Of a stretch of DNA of 64,000 bases, positions 7,393 to 16,478 are shown in pieces. The DNA lies in assembly GCF_007992455.1 (NCBI RefSeq), contig NZ_BKAH01000010.1, positions 30,260 to 94,259 on the forward strand, given 5' to 3'. The notes below the pieces were generated by a model. The model saw nothing but the letters and a program-made list of their open reading frames with translations. It was not told where the DNA came from and did no database searches. The translations under genes and the position numbers were made by a program. This DNA comes from Microbacterium saccharophilum (GTDB lineage Bacteria > Actinomycetota > Actinomycetes > Actinomycetales > Microbacteriaceae). Positions within the stretch are counted from its first letter, which is position 1, and every line of letters begins with the position of its first letter.

Positions 7393-8358
7393 ATGACGAC
7401 GGTCGCGACGGGACGGATGCCGCAGCGCGCGGCGCCGCCGATCGCCCATGGTCGCCCGATCGAGACCGAATACCGGCCGCGGACGCCCATCGACGCGGCC
7501 CGGGCGATCCGCTACCAGCAGCGCGGCGCCCACGACCCGAGCCAGACCACCCACGGCGGCGTCATCTGGCGCGCGACCCGCACTCCGCAGGGCATCGCGA
7601 CCCTCGCCGTCCGCGTCGAGCGCGGCCTCGTCCGCGGAGCCGCCTGGGGCCCCGGGGCGGCGTGGACCCTCGAGCAGCTCCCCCGCCTGTGCGGAGCGGA
7701 CGACGATCCGGAGGGGTTCGACGCGTCGCGGCATCCGCTCGTCGCGGAGACGCACCGGCGCCACCCGGGCCTGCGCATCGGCGGCACCGACCTCGTCTTC
7801 GACGCGCTCGCGAGCTCGATCTTCGAGCAGAAGGTCACCGGGCTGCAGGCGTTCGCCGCGTGGCGGGCGATCCTCACCTGGTTCGGCGAACGCGCACCGG
7901 GCCCGACGCCGAGGCCCATGTTCGCCCCGCCGGCGCACTGGCACCTCATCCCGAGCTGGGCGTGGCATCGCGCGGGCCTCGAGCCCCCGCAGTCGCGCAC
8001 CGTCGTGGAGGCGGCGCGGCGGCGCGCGTCGATCGAACGCGCCGCCGCCGCGGCGCACGACGGAGACGCCCGCGACCGGCTGTTCATGGGCCTTCGCGGC
8101 GTGGGCATCTGGACGAGCGCGGAGACCCGCATCCGCACGTGGGGCGACCCGGATGCGGTCAGCGTCGGCGACTACCACGTGGCCCATGAGGTCGGCTACG
8201 CCCTCACGGGCCACCGCGTCGACGATGACGGCATGCTCGAACTCCTCGAGCCGTGGCGCGGACAGCGGCAGCGCGTCATCCGGCTGCTCGAGCTCAGCGG
8301 TGCGCGCGAGCCCCGCCGCGGGCCGCGTCTGCACCCGGAGGATCATCGGGGCCGCTGA
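7393..8358 (+). CDS. DNA-3-methyladenine glycosylase 2-like (HhH-GPD) protein
   Basis: A 321-residue AlkA-type base-excision glycosylase that would remove alkylated purines. The C-terminal half shows the helix-hairpin-helix GLRGVGIWTSAE and the catalytic aspartate in VSVGDYHVAHE. Upstream, DALASSIFEQKVTG matches the conserved first helices of the HhH-GPD fold. The start at 7393 is preceded 7 nt upstream by TAGGGT, consistent with leaderless transcription; a GTG three codons earlier overlaps that hexamer and is less likely. Confidence 0.88.
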   Translation: MTTVATGRMPQRAAPPIAHGRPIETEYRPRTPIDAARAIRYQQRGAHDPSQTTHGGVIWRATRTPQGIATLAVRVERGLVRGAAWGPGAAWTLEQLPRLCGADDDPEGFDASRHPLVAETHRRHPGLRIGGTDLVFDALASSIFEQKVTGLQAFAAWRAILTWFGERAPGPTPRPMFAPPAHWHLIPSWAWHRAGLEPPQSRTVVEAARRRASIERAAAAAHDGDARDRLFMGLRGVGIWTSAETRIRTWGDPDAVSVGDYHVAHEVGYALTGHRVDDDGMLELLEPWRGQRQRVIRLLELSGAREPRRGPRLHPEDHRGR

Positions 8359-8423
8359 CACCCGTTGCGGGATGTCGGGGGTGCGCGCCACACTGGCGGC
8401 ATCACCGCTGGAGAGGACAGCCG

Positions 8424-8828
8424 ATGGACCTCAACGCGTACATCTCGTTCCGGAACACGGCGCGCGAGGCGCTGGAGTTCTACCAGTCCGTGCTGGGCGG
8501 CGAGCTCACGCTCAACGACTTCAGCGCCTACCCCGACATGGGCGTCGACCCGTCGGAGACGCATCTGATCATGCACGGGCAGCTCACGACCGAGGACGGC
8601 ATGACGCTGATGGCATCGGACAGCCCGACCGGGATGCCGTATACCGCGCCGGCCGGGATCTCCGTCTCGCTCAGCGGCGACGACGCCGAGCGCCTGCAGC
8701 GCGCGTGGGACGGACTGTCTGACGGCGGCACCGTCGTGATGCCCTACGAGGAGCCGCCGTGGGGCGGTCGGTTCGGGATGCTGACCGACCGGTTCGGCAT
8801 CGACTGGATGGTGGCGCTGAACGCATGA
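8424..8828 (+). CDS. VOC family (PhnB/glyoxalase-like) protein
   Basis: A 134-residue protein of the PhnB/DinB-like VOC group, beginning MDLNAYISFRNTAREALEFY and containing GGRFGMLTDRFGIDWMV near the end, both family hallmarks. These proteins are often annotated as glyoxalase or bleomycin-resistance-like, but few have a proven substrate. GAGAGGA lies 7-8 nt upstream of the ATG. It is followed 13 bp later by the next gene on the same strand. Confidence 0.88.
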   Translation: MDLNAYISFRNTAREALEFYQSVLGGELTLNDFSAYPDMGVDPSETHLIMHGQLTTEDGMTLMASDSPTGMPYTAPAGISVSLSGDDAERLQRAWDGLSDGGTVVMPYEEPPWGGRFGMLTDRFGIDWMVALNA

Positions 8829-8841
8829 CGGCGGTCGAACG

Positions 8842-9585
8842 GTGAGGATCGCCGTCGCCGGCGCGACCGGCACCGTGGGGCGGCATATCGTCGCCGCCGT
8901 CGAAGCGCAGGGCGACGAGGTGATCCCTGTCACCCGGAGTGCCGGCATCGACCTGCTGACGAGAGCGGGCCTGGAGCGGGCGCTGGACGGGGTGGATGCC
9001 GTCGTCGACGCCGTGAACGTCAGCACCCTGTCCGCGGAGAAGGCCGCCGAGTTCTTCGCCACGGCGACGGGCAACCTCGGCTCCGCCGCGCGGGCGGCGG
9101 GGGCGGCCAACGTCGTGCTTCTGTCCATCGTCGGCATCGACCGCAACCCGCACGGGTACTACGCCGGCAAGGTCGCGCAGGAACGAGCCCTCATCGAAAG
9201 CGGCGCGCCGGCGACGATCGTCCGGGCGACCCAGTTCCACGAGTTCGCGGCACAGATCGCCGGCCGCGCGAGGATCGGCCCGCTGCCGCTCGCGCCCACG
9301 GGCCGGGTGCAGCCGATCGCCGCGGCGGAGGTCGGCATCCATCTCGCCCGTACGGCCGCCCAGCCGCCCCACGGCCTCGCGCCGGACCTCGCCGGCCCGC
9401 GCGAGGAAGCGCTCGACGACATGGTGCGCCGATGGTGGTCGCACGCGCACGGCCGCCGCGGCTGGATCCCGTCGATCGCGCTGCCGGGCGCACAGATGAA
9501 GGGCATGCGGGCAGGTCTCAACCTGCCCGGCCCGGACGCCGTGCTCGGAACGCAGACCTTCGACGAGTGGCTGTCAGCCCAGTAG
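8842..9585 (+). CDS. NAD(P)-binding SDR-like oxidoreductase (NmrA/atypical SDR)
   Basis: A 247-residue atypical short-chain dehydrogenase. The N-terminus VRIAVAGATGTVGRHI holds the GxxGxxG dinucleotide-binding motif, and YYAGKVAQE supplies the YxxxK pair. GAPATIVRATQFHEF is the typical NmrA-like segment. The start is GTG. Its stop overlaps the 3' end of the convergent peptidase gene by 12 bp. The substrate is unknown; a quinone-reductase or redox-sensor role is possible. Confidence 0.85.
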   Translation: MRIAVAGATGTVGRHIVAAVEAQGDEVIPVTRSAGIDLLTRAGLERALDGVDAVVDAVNVSTLSAEKAAEFFATATGNLGSAARAAGAANVVLLSIVGIDRNPHGYYAGKVAQERALIESGAPATIVRATQFHEFAAQIAGRARIGPLPLAPTGRVQPIAAAEVGIHLARTAAQPPHGLAPDLAGPREEALDDMVRRWWSHAHGRRGWIPSIALPGAQMKGMRAGLNLPGPDAVLGTQTFDEWLSAQ

Positions 9586-11658
9586 CTCGGGGCGCTCGAA
9601 CTCCGCGCCGTCGATGTGCTGGGCGAGGAACGCGAACACCGTCTCGTACCAGACCTTCGCGTGCGGGGGCTTGAGCACCCAGTGGTTCTCGTCGGGGTAG
9701 TAGAGGAACCGGTGCGGGATCGTCCCGTCCTCGGCGGCGAAGTGCTCGTTGAGCTCCGACCACAGCCGCAGGCTCTCCCCGATCGGCACGCGGTAATCGC
9801 GGTCGCCGTGGATGACGAGCAGCGGAGTACGGATGTCCTTCACGAAGCGGTGTGGCGAGTTCTCGACCATCCCCTCGGCGGTGAAGATCCGCTGCCAGTA
9901 GGAGGAGTCGTCCGTCGTGCCGTTGAACTGGTCGAGGGCCCACAGGCTCGCGTGCGTGACGATGGCGCGGAAGCGGTCGGTGTGCCCGGCGACCCAGTTC
10001 GCCATGTAGCCGCCGAACGATCCGCCCATCGCGGCCGTGCGCGTCTCGTCGATCTCCGGCCGCGCGACGACGGCGTCCGTGATCGTCATCAGGTCGGTAT
10101 AGGGCTTGCCGCCCCACGCGTTCCAGCCGCGCGCGATGAACTCGAGACCGTAGCCGGTCGACAGTGCGGGGTCGGGAAGCAGCACGGCGTACCCGCGCGC
10201 GACGGCCAGCTGCGGGTTCCAGCGCCAGCTCCACGCGTTCCAGCTGTTCAGCGGTCCGCCGTGGATCCACAGCAGGAACGGCGCCGGGTTCTCGGCGCTC
10301 GCGCCCGGCGGCAGGAGGAGCCAGCCGCGCACGCGCGCGCCGTCGCCGGCCGTCGCGTCGACGTCGGTCACGGTGCCGGGCACCGCGGGGAGGGCGACGG
10401 GGCTGACCAGGGGCACCGCCGTGCCGTCGCGGGCGACGCGGACGGCGTGCGGGGGCGTCATCCAGTTCGACCGCAGCGCGACGATCTCGCCGGTGGATGC
10501 CGCGACGTCGACGTCGGTGTAGGTGAAGTCGTCGCGGGTGAGCTGCTCGACGGGGCCGCCGTCCATGGGCACCCGGAAGATGGGGCCGCGGCCGTCCTGG
10601 TCCGCCGTGACGATGAGCGCGGTGTCGTCGCGGTCGAACCGGATGCTGGTGGGCCAGCGGTCCCACCCGTCCGCGATGCGACGGGCCCCGGAGCCGTCGA
10701 TCCCCGCGACCCACAGTTCCTGGTCTGCCGGGGCGGACGGGTCGCCCATCGCCGCGCGGACGAAGGCGAGCGTCGCGCCGTCGTGGCTGATGACGGGGTG
10801 CTCGAAGTACGTGTCGGCCTCGTCGAACAGCACCGTCCGGTCACCGCTCGCGGTGTCGATCGCGACGAGCCGGTACCGGCCCTCGCGGCCCTGGGCGGTG
10901 CGCAGCGCCGCCACGAGTGTCTTCCCGTCCGGCGTGAGCGCCGTCCCGGCATCCTCCGCGCCGCGCCCGGCGACGAGTGTCCGCGGACGCGGCAGGCTTT
11001 CCGGGTACGGCGTCACGGCATCCTGGTCGTCGCCCTCGGCGGCATCCTCGGGCTGGTCCACGAGCACGGCGATCGTGTCGGCGAAGCCGGTGAGGTCGAG
11101 GGTGTGCAGCGCCGGCGCGGCCGGGCCGAGGTCGTGGTCCCAGTACCGCACGGGGTACGCGTCGTGCAGGATCGCGGAGACCTTCAGCTTCTTCCGCGCG
11201 GCGCGCAGCCGGGCGTCGGCTTCGATGCTGTCGGCGGAAGGTAGCAGCGGGGCGCCCAGCACGAGCACGTCGGCGCCTTCGGCCGCGGTGACGCCGGCGA
11301 CGCCCCCCGCGAGGCGGGTGACGGGCCGCGCCTCGCCGCCGGCGGCGGGCAGCAGCCACAGCTGCGCCTGCTCGGCGTCCTCCTCGGCTTCGGTGTCGGG
11401 GCGCGCCGAGACGAAGAGGATGTCGCCGCGAGCGGTGAACGCGGCCCCGGTCTCGCCCTTCGCGGAGCGGGTCAGCCGCACCGGCACGCCGTCGCCATCG
11501 ACCGGGACCTCCCACAGCGACCGCTCGTAGGCGGTCTTGTCCTTGCCGAGCGTCGCGACCGTCAGCACGGCGCGCGTGCCGTCCGGCGAGAGCGCGAGCG
11601 CCTCGATGCGGGGCTGGGAGAGGTAGTCGTCCAGGGAGTGGAAGGGGGTCGTCGCCAT
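9574..11658 (-). CDS. S9 family prolyl oligopeptidase-type serine peptidase
   Basis: A 694-residue cytoplasmic peptidase with an N-terminal beta-propeller (WD40/TolB-like repeats such as ALSPDGTRAVL and ALTPDGKTLVA) and a C-terminal catalytic alpha/beta hydrolase domain. Catalytic residues are visible in GGSFGGYMANW (Ser), HGDRDYRVP (Asp) and PDENHWVLKP (His). The start at 11658 is preceded 7 nt upstream by TAGCGT; an in-frame GTG three codons earlier would overlap that hexamer. Likely function is cleavage of short peptides, often after proline. Confidence 0.93.
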   Translation of the reverse strand: MATTPFHSLDDYLSQPRIEALALSPDGTRAVLTVATLGKDKTAYERSLWEVPVDGDGVPVRLTRSAKGETGAAFTARGDILFVSARPDTEAEEDAEQAQLWLLPAAGGEARPVTRLAGGVAGVTAAEGADVLVLGAPLLPSADSIEADARLRAARKKLKVSAILHDAYPVRYWDHDLGPAAPALHTLDLTGFADTIAVLVDQPEDAAEGDDQDAVTPYPESLPRPRTLVAGRGAEDAGTALTPDGKTLVAALRTAQGREGRYRLVAIDTASGDRTVLFDEADTYFEHPVISHDGATLAFVRAAMGDPSAPADQELWVAGIDGSGARRIADGWDRWPTSIRFDRDDTALIVTADQDGRGPIFRVPMDGGPVEQLTRDDFTYTDVDVAASTGEIVALRSNWMTPPHAVRVARDGTAVPLVSPVALPAVPGTVTDVDATAGDGARVRGWLLLPPGASAENPAPFLLWIHGGPLNSWNAWSWRWNPQLAVARGYAVLLPDPALSTGYGLEFIARGWNAWGGKPYTDLMTITDAVVARPEIDETRTAAMGGSFGGYMANWVAGHTDRFRAIVTHASLWALDQFNGTTDDSSYWQRIFTAEGMVENSPHRFVKDIRTPLLVIHGDRDYRVPIGESLRLWSELNEHFAAEDGTIPHRFLYYPDENHWVLKPPHAKVWYETVFAFLAQHIDGAEFERPELLG

Positions 11659-11679
11659 GGCATCCACGCTAGCGGCCGC

Positions 11680-12510
11680 TCACATCTCCTCGTGGGTATC
11701 GGGGTCGCCGTCCCACAGCCGGCCGCGTTCCAGCCCGCTGATCGCGGCGACCTCGTCGTCGCTGAGCTCGAACCCGAACACGTCGGCGTTCTCGATCTGG
11801 CGCGCCGGGTCGGCGGACTTCGGGATCGGAGTCGAGCCCAGCTGCGTGTGCCAGCGCAGCACGACCTGCGTCGGGGTCACCCCGCGTGCCGCGGCGATGT
11901 CGGCGATGACCGGCTCGGTCAGCAGTTCGCTGCGCCGCGCGAGCGGGCTCCAGCTCTCGGTGCGGATGCCGTGCTCGGCGTGGAAGGCACGCAGGTGCGC
12001 CTGCGGGAAGTACGGGTGCAGCTCGACCTGGTTGACCGCCGGCGTCACCCCCGTCTCGTCGATGAGGCGCGTCAGCATCGCAGCGGTGAAGTTCGAGACG
12101 CCCACCGAGCCGACCTTGCCCTCGTCGCGCAGCGCGAGCATCGCGCGATAGGTGGAGACGTACTTGTCGATCCGGGGGTTCGGCCAGTGGATGAGGTAGA
12201 GGTCGATGCGGTCCAGCCCGAGGCGCTGGAGCGAGCCTTGGGCGCTGCGGATCGTCTCGTCGAAGCCGTGGTCGCGACCGGGGACCTTCGTCGTGACGAT
12301 GAGGTCCTCACGGATGCCGGTGCGTCGCACCGCCTCGCCGACCTCGGTCTCGTTCCGGTAGTTCACGGCGGAGTCGAGGAGCCGATAGCCGCTCTCGACG
12401 GCGGCGACGACGGCGTCGACGCCTTCCGGGCCGGTCAGCTTGTAGGTGCCGAGCCCGAGCTGGGGGAACGGGGTGCCGTCGTTGAGGGTGACCGTGGGAA
12501 TCGTGACCAT
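11680..12510 (-). CDS. Aldo/keto reductase
   Basis: A 276-residue NADPH-dependent oxidoreductase of the 2,5-diketo-D-gluconate-reductase-like group. The catalytic tetrad is visible: Asp and Tyr in LLDSAVNYRNE, Lys in VTTKVPG and His in LIHWPNP. The cofactor motif IPKSADPARQIENADVF is near the C-terminus. The ATG is preceded 6 nt upstream by TAGCGT. It lies 21 bp upstream of the start of the S9 peptidase on the same strand. The physiological substrate is not evident. Confidence 0.93.
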   Translation of the reverse strand: MVTIPTVTLNDGTPFPQLGLGTYKLTGPEGVDAVVAAVESGYRLLDSAVNYRNETEVGEAVRRTGIREDLIVTTKVPGRDHGFDETIRSAQGSLQRLGLDRIDLYLIHWPNPRIDKYVSTYRAMLALRDEGKVGSVGVSNFTAAMLTRLIDETGVTPAVNQVELHPYFPQAHLRAFHAEHGIRTESWSPLARRSELLTEPVIADIAAARGVTPTQVVLRWHTQLGSTPIPKSADPARQIENADVFGFELSDDEVAAISGLERGRLWDGDPDTHEEM

Positions 12511-12529
12511 GCGCCCACGCTACGCCTCG

Positions 12530-13336
12530 TCAGGCGATGAGCGCCTCGATGGCCGTGAGCACCCCGTGGTCGGCGTTGGAGGGCGCGCGATGCCGTGCCA
12601 CGGCCACGATGTCCGGGTGCGCCTCGGCCATCGCGTACGACCAGTCCGCGGCCTGGAGGAGTTCCAGGTCGTTGAGGTAGTCGCCGAACGCGGCCGTCTG
12701 CGCGGGTGTCACGCCGAGCGCCCGCTGCAGGCTCTGCAGTGCGAGACCCTTGTTCACGCCCCGGTTCATGATGTCGACCCAGTGCAGGCCCGAGACGACG
12801 ACCTGGTGCGTGGTCCGCAGGTCGGCGAGCGCGGGCGCGGTGTGGGTCTCGCCGCCGTCGGCGTCGTAGACGGCGACCTTGAGGATCTGATCGTCGACGG
12901 CCAGCAGGTCGTCGACGACCTCGAGGGCGGCGTAGTACTTCTCGGTCTCGGCCCGGAACTCCGCGTCGGCGCCCTCGATATAGGCGGAGCGCTTGCCGCA
13001 CACGACGACGCCCAGGTTCGCGCCGGCCGCGGCGAGCGCGCGCAGGCGGGTGATGAGGAACGCCGTGAACGCGGGGTCCATCGCATCCGAGCTGATCTCC
13101 TCGTCGCCGCGGACGACATACGCGCCGTTCTCGGCGATGTAGTCCAGCTCCGCATCCACGCCCGCGAACATCCGCTGCAGCGTCGCGAGCTGACGGCCGC
13201 TCGCGGGGGCGAACGCGATCCCCCGGTCGTGCAGGCGGTCGAGCAGCGCCCACAGGGGCGCGGGGATCGCGCCGCCCGGCTCGAGGAGGGTGCCGTCCAT
13301 GTCGACGGCGATGAGGCGGATGTCGGGAGTGCTCAC
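12530..13336 (-). CDS. HAD-superfamily phosphatase (Cof-like)
   Basis: A 268-residue Cof-type HAD phosphatase. Motif I is VDMDGTLLEPGG at residues 9-20, the class IIB cap follows in the middle, the conserved Lys is near NKGLALQSL, and motif IV is AFGDYLNDLELL. Such enzymes dephosphorylate sugar phosphates, nucleotides or cofactors. GGAGG lies upstream of the ATG. It is followed on the same strand by the aldo/keto reductase after 19 bp. Confidence 0.92.
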   Translation of the reverse strand: MSTPDIRLIAVDMDGTLLEPGGAIPAPLWALLDRLHDRGIAFAPASGRQLATLQRMFAGVDAELDYIAENGAYVVRGDEEISSDAMDPAFTAFLITRLRALAAAGANLGVVVCGKRSAYIEGADAEFRAETEKYYAALEVVDDLLAVDDQILKVAVYDADGGETHTAPALADLRTTHQVVVSGLHWVDIMNRGVNKGLALQSLQRALGVTPAQTAAFGDYLNDLELLQAADWSYAMAEAHPDIVAVARHRAPSNADHGVLTAIEALIA

Positions 13337-13433
13337 GCCTCCATCGTCTCAGGCCCGGGCTGGGGGTTATCCCGAACCGAGGTCTCCGGATGCCTCCGCT
13401 GTGCCGGCGCACGCCGCGTCCTACCTTGGTGAC

Positions 13434-14714
13434 ATGACCACCCCAGCGACATCCCAGACCCCGGCCGTGCCGGCGCGGTCGCGGCGCATCCGCCCCCTCA
13501 TCCACCTCGGCGCGCTCGCGCAGCTCGCCGCCCTCGGCATCGTCGGCACCGCGCTGTTCACGGTGCTGATCACCTTCCTGAGCCTCGGCGTGAGCCTCCT
13601 CGTCGCCGCCGGCATCGGCCTGCTGTTCCTTGTCGCGTTCGTCTACCTGCTGTGGGCGACCGGATGGCTCGAGTACGAGCGCGTCGACGGCCTGTACGGC
13701 TACGGACTCCCGCCCCTCCGGGCGCGGCGCAGCGGCGTCCCCGGATTCGGCGGCTGGCTCCGCACACTGTGGCAGCAGTTCATCGACGGCCCGATGTGGC
13801 GCGGTGTCGCGAGCGCCGCGATCTCCACCGTGCTCGGCCTCGTCGTCCTCCCGGCCGTCGCGTGGCTCGTCGGCAGCGTCGTCCTGCTGTTCGCCCCGCT
13901 CACCGGGGCCGACACCGCCCGCATCCCCGCCACCGGCATCGACGTCGGCGGGGAATGGGCGCTGCCCGTCGGCATCCTCGGCATCATCGTCTCCGCCGCG
14001 CTGCTGCTCGGCATCGCCCTGCTGCACGCCGTCCTCACCCGCGCGATCCTCGTGCCCTCGCGGGAGGCGCTGCTCGCCGAGCAGGCGCGCACCGCCGGCG
14101 TCCAGCGCGCCGGGGCCGTCCGGGCCAGCGAGGTGGAGCGCACCCGCATCGAGCGCGACCTGCACGACGGCGTCCAGCCGCGGCTCGTGTCCGTCGGGAT
14201 GACGCTGGGCCTCGCCCAGCAGAAGATCGACAGCGACCCCGTCGCCGCGAAGGCGCTCATCGACGAGGCGCACACCTCGACGAAGGCGGCCATCACCGAG
14301 CTCCGGCAGCTGGCCCGCGGCATCCACGCGTCCGTGCTGGATGACCGGGGACTGGATGCCGCCCTCTCCGCCCTCGCCGCCCGGTCGCACGTGCCCGTGC
14401 ACCTCGACGTCCGCGTCGACGGACGGTGCAGCGCGACGGCCGAGGCGGCCGTGTACTTCGCGATCGCCGAGTCGCTCACCAACGCCGCGAAGCATTCGCG
14501 GGCGACCGACTGCCGCGTCGTCGTCCGGCGCCGCGACGACGGGACCCTGTGGGCCCGCGTCGAGGACAACGGCGTCGGCAGCGCCCGGGTCCTCCCCGGC
14601 GGCGGCCTCGACGGCATCACCAACCGCATCCTCGCCGCCGGCGGCACGGCCCGGCTCGACAGCCCGGCCGGCGGCCCGACGTCCCTGGAGGTGAGCGTCC
14701 CGTGCGCATCCTGA
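13434..14714 (+). CDS. NarL-family sensor histidine kinase
   Basis: A 426-residue membrane kinase. Residues ~20-75 and ~120-210 hold about four transmembrane helices with a loop resembling the actinobacterial Sensor domain. The HisKA_3 phosphoacceptor motif is IERDLHDGVQPRL and the HATPase domain includes ESLTNAAKHS and VEDNGVG. TACCTT ends 6 nt before the ATG, suggesting a leaderless transcript. Its end overlaps the response-regulator start by 13 bp. The pair and the following DUF4097 gene form one operon, probably a cell-envelope-stress system. Confidence 0.95.
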   Translation: MTTPATSQTPAVPARSRRIRPLIHLGALAQLAALGIVGTALFTVLITFLSLGVSLLVAAGIGLLFLVAFVYLLWATGWLEYERVDGLYGYGLPPLRARRSGVPGFGGWLRTLWQQFIDGPMWRGVASAAISTVLGLVVLPAVAWLVGSVVLLFAPLTGADTARIPATGIDVGGEWALPVGILGIIVSAALLLGIALLHAVLTRAILVPSREALLAEQARTAGVQRAGAVRASEVERTRIERDLHDGVQPRLVSVGMTLGLAQQKIDSDPVAAKALIDEAHTSTKAAITELRQLARGIHASVLDDRGLDAALSALAARSHVPVHLDVRVDGRCSATAEAAVYFAIAESLTNAAKHSRATDCRVVVRRRDDGTLWARVEDNGVGSARVLPGGGLDGITNRILAAGGTARLDSPAGGPTSLEVSVPCAS

Positions 14715-15379
14715 TCTGCGAAGACTCCGCCCTGCTGCGCGAAGGACTCGTGCGCGTGCTGGAGGACGCCGGCCACACGGTCGTCGCCGCCCTCCCCGAC
14801 GCCCGCGACCTCGTGACGGTCGTCGGCGACACGGGACCCGAGCTCTGCATCCTGGATGTCCGCCTCCCTCCGACGTTCACCGACGAAGGGATCCGCGCGG
14901 CGCTGGCCCTGCGGGCGGAGCACCCGGCGCTGCCGGTGCTGGTGCTCAGCCAGTACGTCGAGGAGCGGTACGCGAGCGACCTCATCACGGGGCAGGGCGC
15001 GGCCCTCGGCTACCTGCTGAAGGACCGGGTCGCCGACGTCCGGGACTTCCTGGCCTCGATCGAGCGGATCGGGGCAGGGGCCACCGTCCTCGACCCCGAG
15101 GTCGTGGCGCAGCTGCTGACACGGCGGGCCCGCGACGAGCGGATGGCGCGGCTCACCGACCGCGAGCGCACCGTCCTCGCCCTGATCGCCGAGGGCAAGA
15201 GCAACCAGGCGATCGCCCAGACCCTGTTCATCTCCGAGGCGAGTGTCGAAAAGCACATCACCTCCCTCTTCCAGAAGCTCGGCCTCGAACAGGACGAGCA
15301 CGGCAACCGGCGCGTCCTGGCGGCGCTGGTCCACCTCGAGCACGGCGGCACTCAGCCGCAGAACGGAGCACTCCGATGA
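14702..15379 (+). CDS. NarL/LuxR-family response regulator
   Basis: A 225-residue two-domain regulator starting at GTG (VRILICEDSALLREGL). The receiver domain carries the acidic pair ED, the phosphoacceptor Asp in CILDVRLPP and the Lys in YLLKDRV. The C-terminal LuxR-type helix-turn-helix is LTDRERTVLALIAEGKSN followed by SVEKHITSLFQKL. It overlaps the kinase gene upstream by 13 bp and the DUF4097 gene downstream by 4 bp, so all three are probably co-translated. Confidence 0.95.
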   Translation: MRILICEDSALLREGLVRVLEDAGHTVVAALPDARDLVTVVGDTGPELCILDVRLPPTFTDEGIRAALALRAEHPALPVLVLSQYVEERYASDLITGQGAALGYLLKDRVADVRDFLASIERIGAGATVLDPEVVAQLLTRRARDERMARLTDRERTVLALIAEGKSNQAIAQTLFISEASVEKHITSLFQKLGLEQDEHGNRRVLAALVHLEHGGTQPQNGALR

Positions 15380-16221
15380 GCACCACCCTCACTCCCCCGC
15401 CCGCATCCGCACCCCAGGCGCCGCCCCCGGCCGAGCCGCGCGGCTCGTCCCGGGTCATCGCGATCCTCGCGATCGCCTTGGGCGCGGCCCTCATCCTCGG
15501 GACGATCGTCATGTCGATCATCGGCGGCATCCGCTCCGCCGCGGTCCGCACCGAGTCGCTCAGCGCCGACGCCGCCGGCGTCACGGCCCTGGACATCGAC
15601 GTGGCGGCATCCGAGTTCCGGATCGCCTACGGCGGGTCGGAGGCCTCACTCTCGGTTACGGGCGGCAGCGGCACGAGCAACTGGCGCCTCGAGCGGACGG
15701 GCGACACGCTCGTCGTGTCGTCCGACCGGGGCTGGTTCCGCGGCTGGGGCTGGTTCCGCGGCGAGGAGCGCGCGGTGCTCACGCTGCCGGAGCGCCTGGC
15801 CACGACCGCCGTCGACGCCTCGTTCGACGTGGGCGCGGGATCGCTCCGCGCCGACGGCACCTACGGGACGCTCGAGCTCGACCTCGGCGCGGGCTCGATC
15901 GACGTGAGCGGCACGGCCGAGCAGCTGGATGCCGACGTCTCGGCGGGGCGCGTGTCCGTCGACCTGCGCGAGGTCCGCGCCGGAACCGTGCAGGTGAGCG
16001 CCGGCGAGCTCGTCGGCTCGGTGGACGGCGACGTCGACGAGCTGAACCTCGACGTCAGCGCCGGACGGATCGACCTCGAGGTTCCCGACGTCCGGTACGC
16101 CATCACCTCGGACGTCTCGGCCGGCGACTTCACCCACGACCTGACGACCGACCCGGGCGCGGATCGCCGCATCGACGTCAGCGTGTCGGCCGGCGGCGTG
16201 ACGCTGCACGGCGCCCGCTGA
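15376..16221 (+). CDS. DUF4097-family membrane-anchored beta-helix protein
   Basis: A 281-residue protein with a Pro/Ala-rich cytosolic start, a single transmembrane segment (about residues 28-55), then an extracytoplasmic DUF4097 domain built of repeating beta strands such as DVSAGRVSVDL, DVSAGRIDLEV and DVSAGDFTHDL. Proteins of this type are often co-transcribed with LiaRS-like envelope-stress systems, as here. The ATG overlaps the response-regulator stop by 4 bp. The operon ends at a strong hairpin 10 bp downstream. Confidence 0.88.
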   Translation: MSTTLTPPPASAPQAPPPAEPRGSSRVIAILAIALGAALILGTIVMSIIGGIRSAAVRTESLSADAAGVTALDIDVAASEFRIAYGGSEASLSVTGGSGTSNWRLERTGDTLVVSSDRGWFRGWGWFRGEERAVLTLPERLATTAVDASFDVGAGSLRADGTYGTLELDLGAGSIDVSGTAEQLDADVSAGRVSVDLREVRAGTVQVSAGELVGSVDGDVDELNLDVSAGRIDLEVPDVRYAITSDVSAGDFTHDLTTDPGADRRIDVSVSAGGVTLHGAR

Positions 16222-16231
16222 CCCCGGCCCC

Positions 16232-16266
16232 AGGGGCGCCCCGGATCCGTCCGGGGCGCCCCTTTC
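16232..16266 (+). terminator. Intrinsic-terminator-like hairpin
   Basis: A perfect 13-bp stem, AGGGGCGCCCCGG pairing with its complement across a 6-nt loop, followed by TTTCC. It lies 10 bp after the DUF4097 stop and most likely ends the two-component operon. Confidence 0.8.
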
Positions 16267-16327
16267 CGCGCGTGGCCCGGGGCCCTGCGGTCGGCTGCGC
16301 GTCGCTGTGAAGGACACCGCGCCGGGA

Positions 16328-16460
16328 TTCTTCCGCGCCGAATGGCGGGTCCGGCCGCGGCGCACCCTCACTTCGGCGCCGGTCGACGTCACCGCCCGAT
16401 GTGATCCGCGCCGAATGGTGGGTCGCGCGTCTGCACACCCGCACGTCGGCGCGGGTCAAT
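16328..16460. repeat. Paired ~60-bp palindromic repeat, pair B
   Basis: Copies begin at 16328 and 16401, again exactly 73 bp apart. The left arms contain TCCGCGCCGAATGG and the right arms CACTTCGGCGCCGG or CACGTCGGCGCGGG. The pair lies between two converging genes (DUF4097 and the phosphotransferase). It shows more mismatches than pair C. Confidence 0.8.
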
Positions 16461-16478
16461 GCCCCGGCGCGGCAGGCC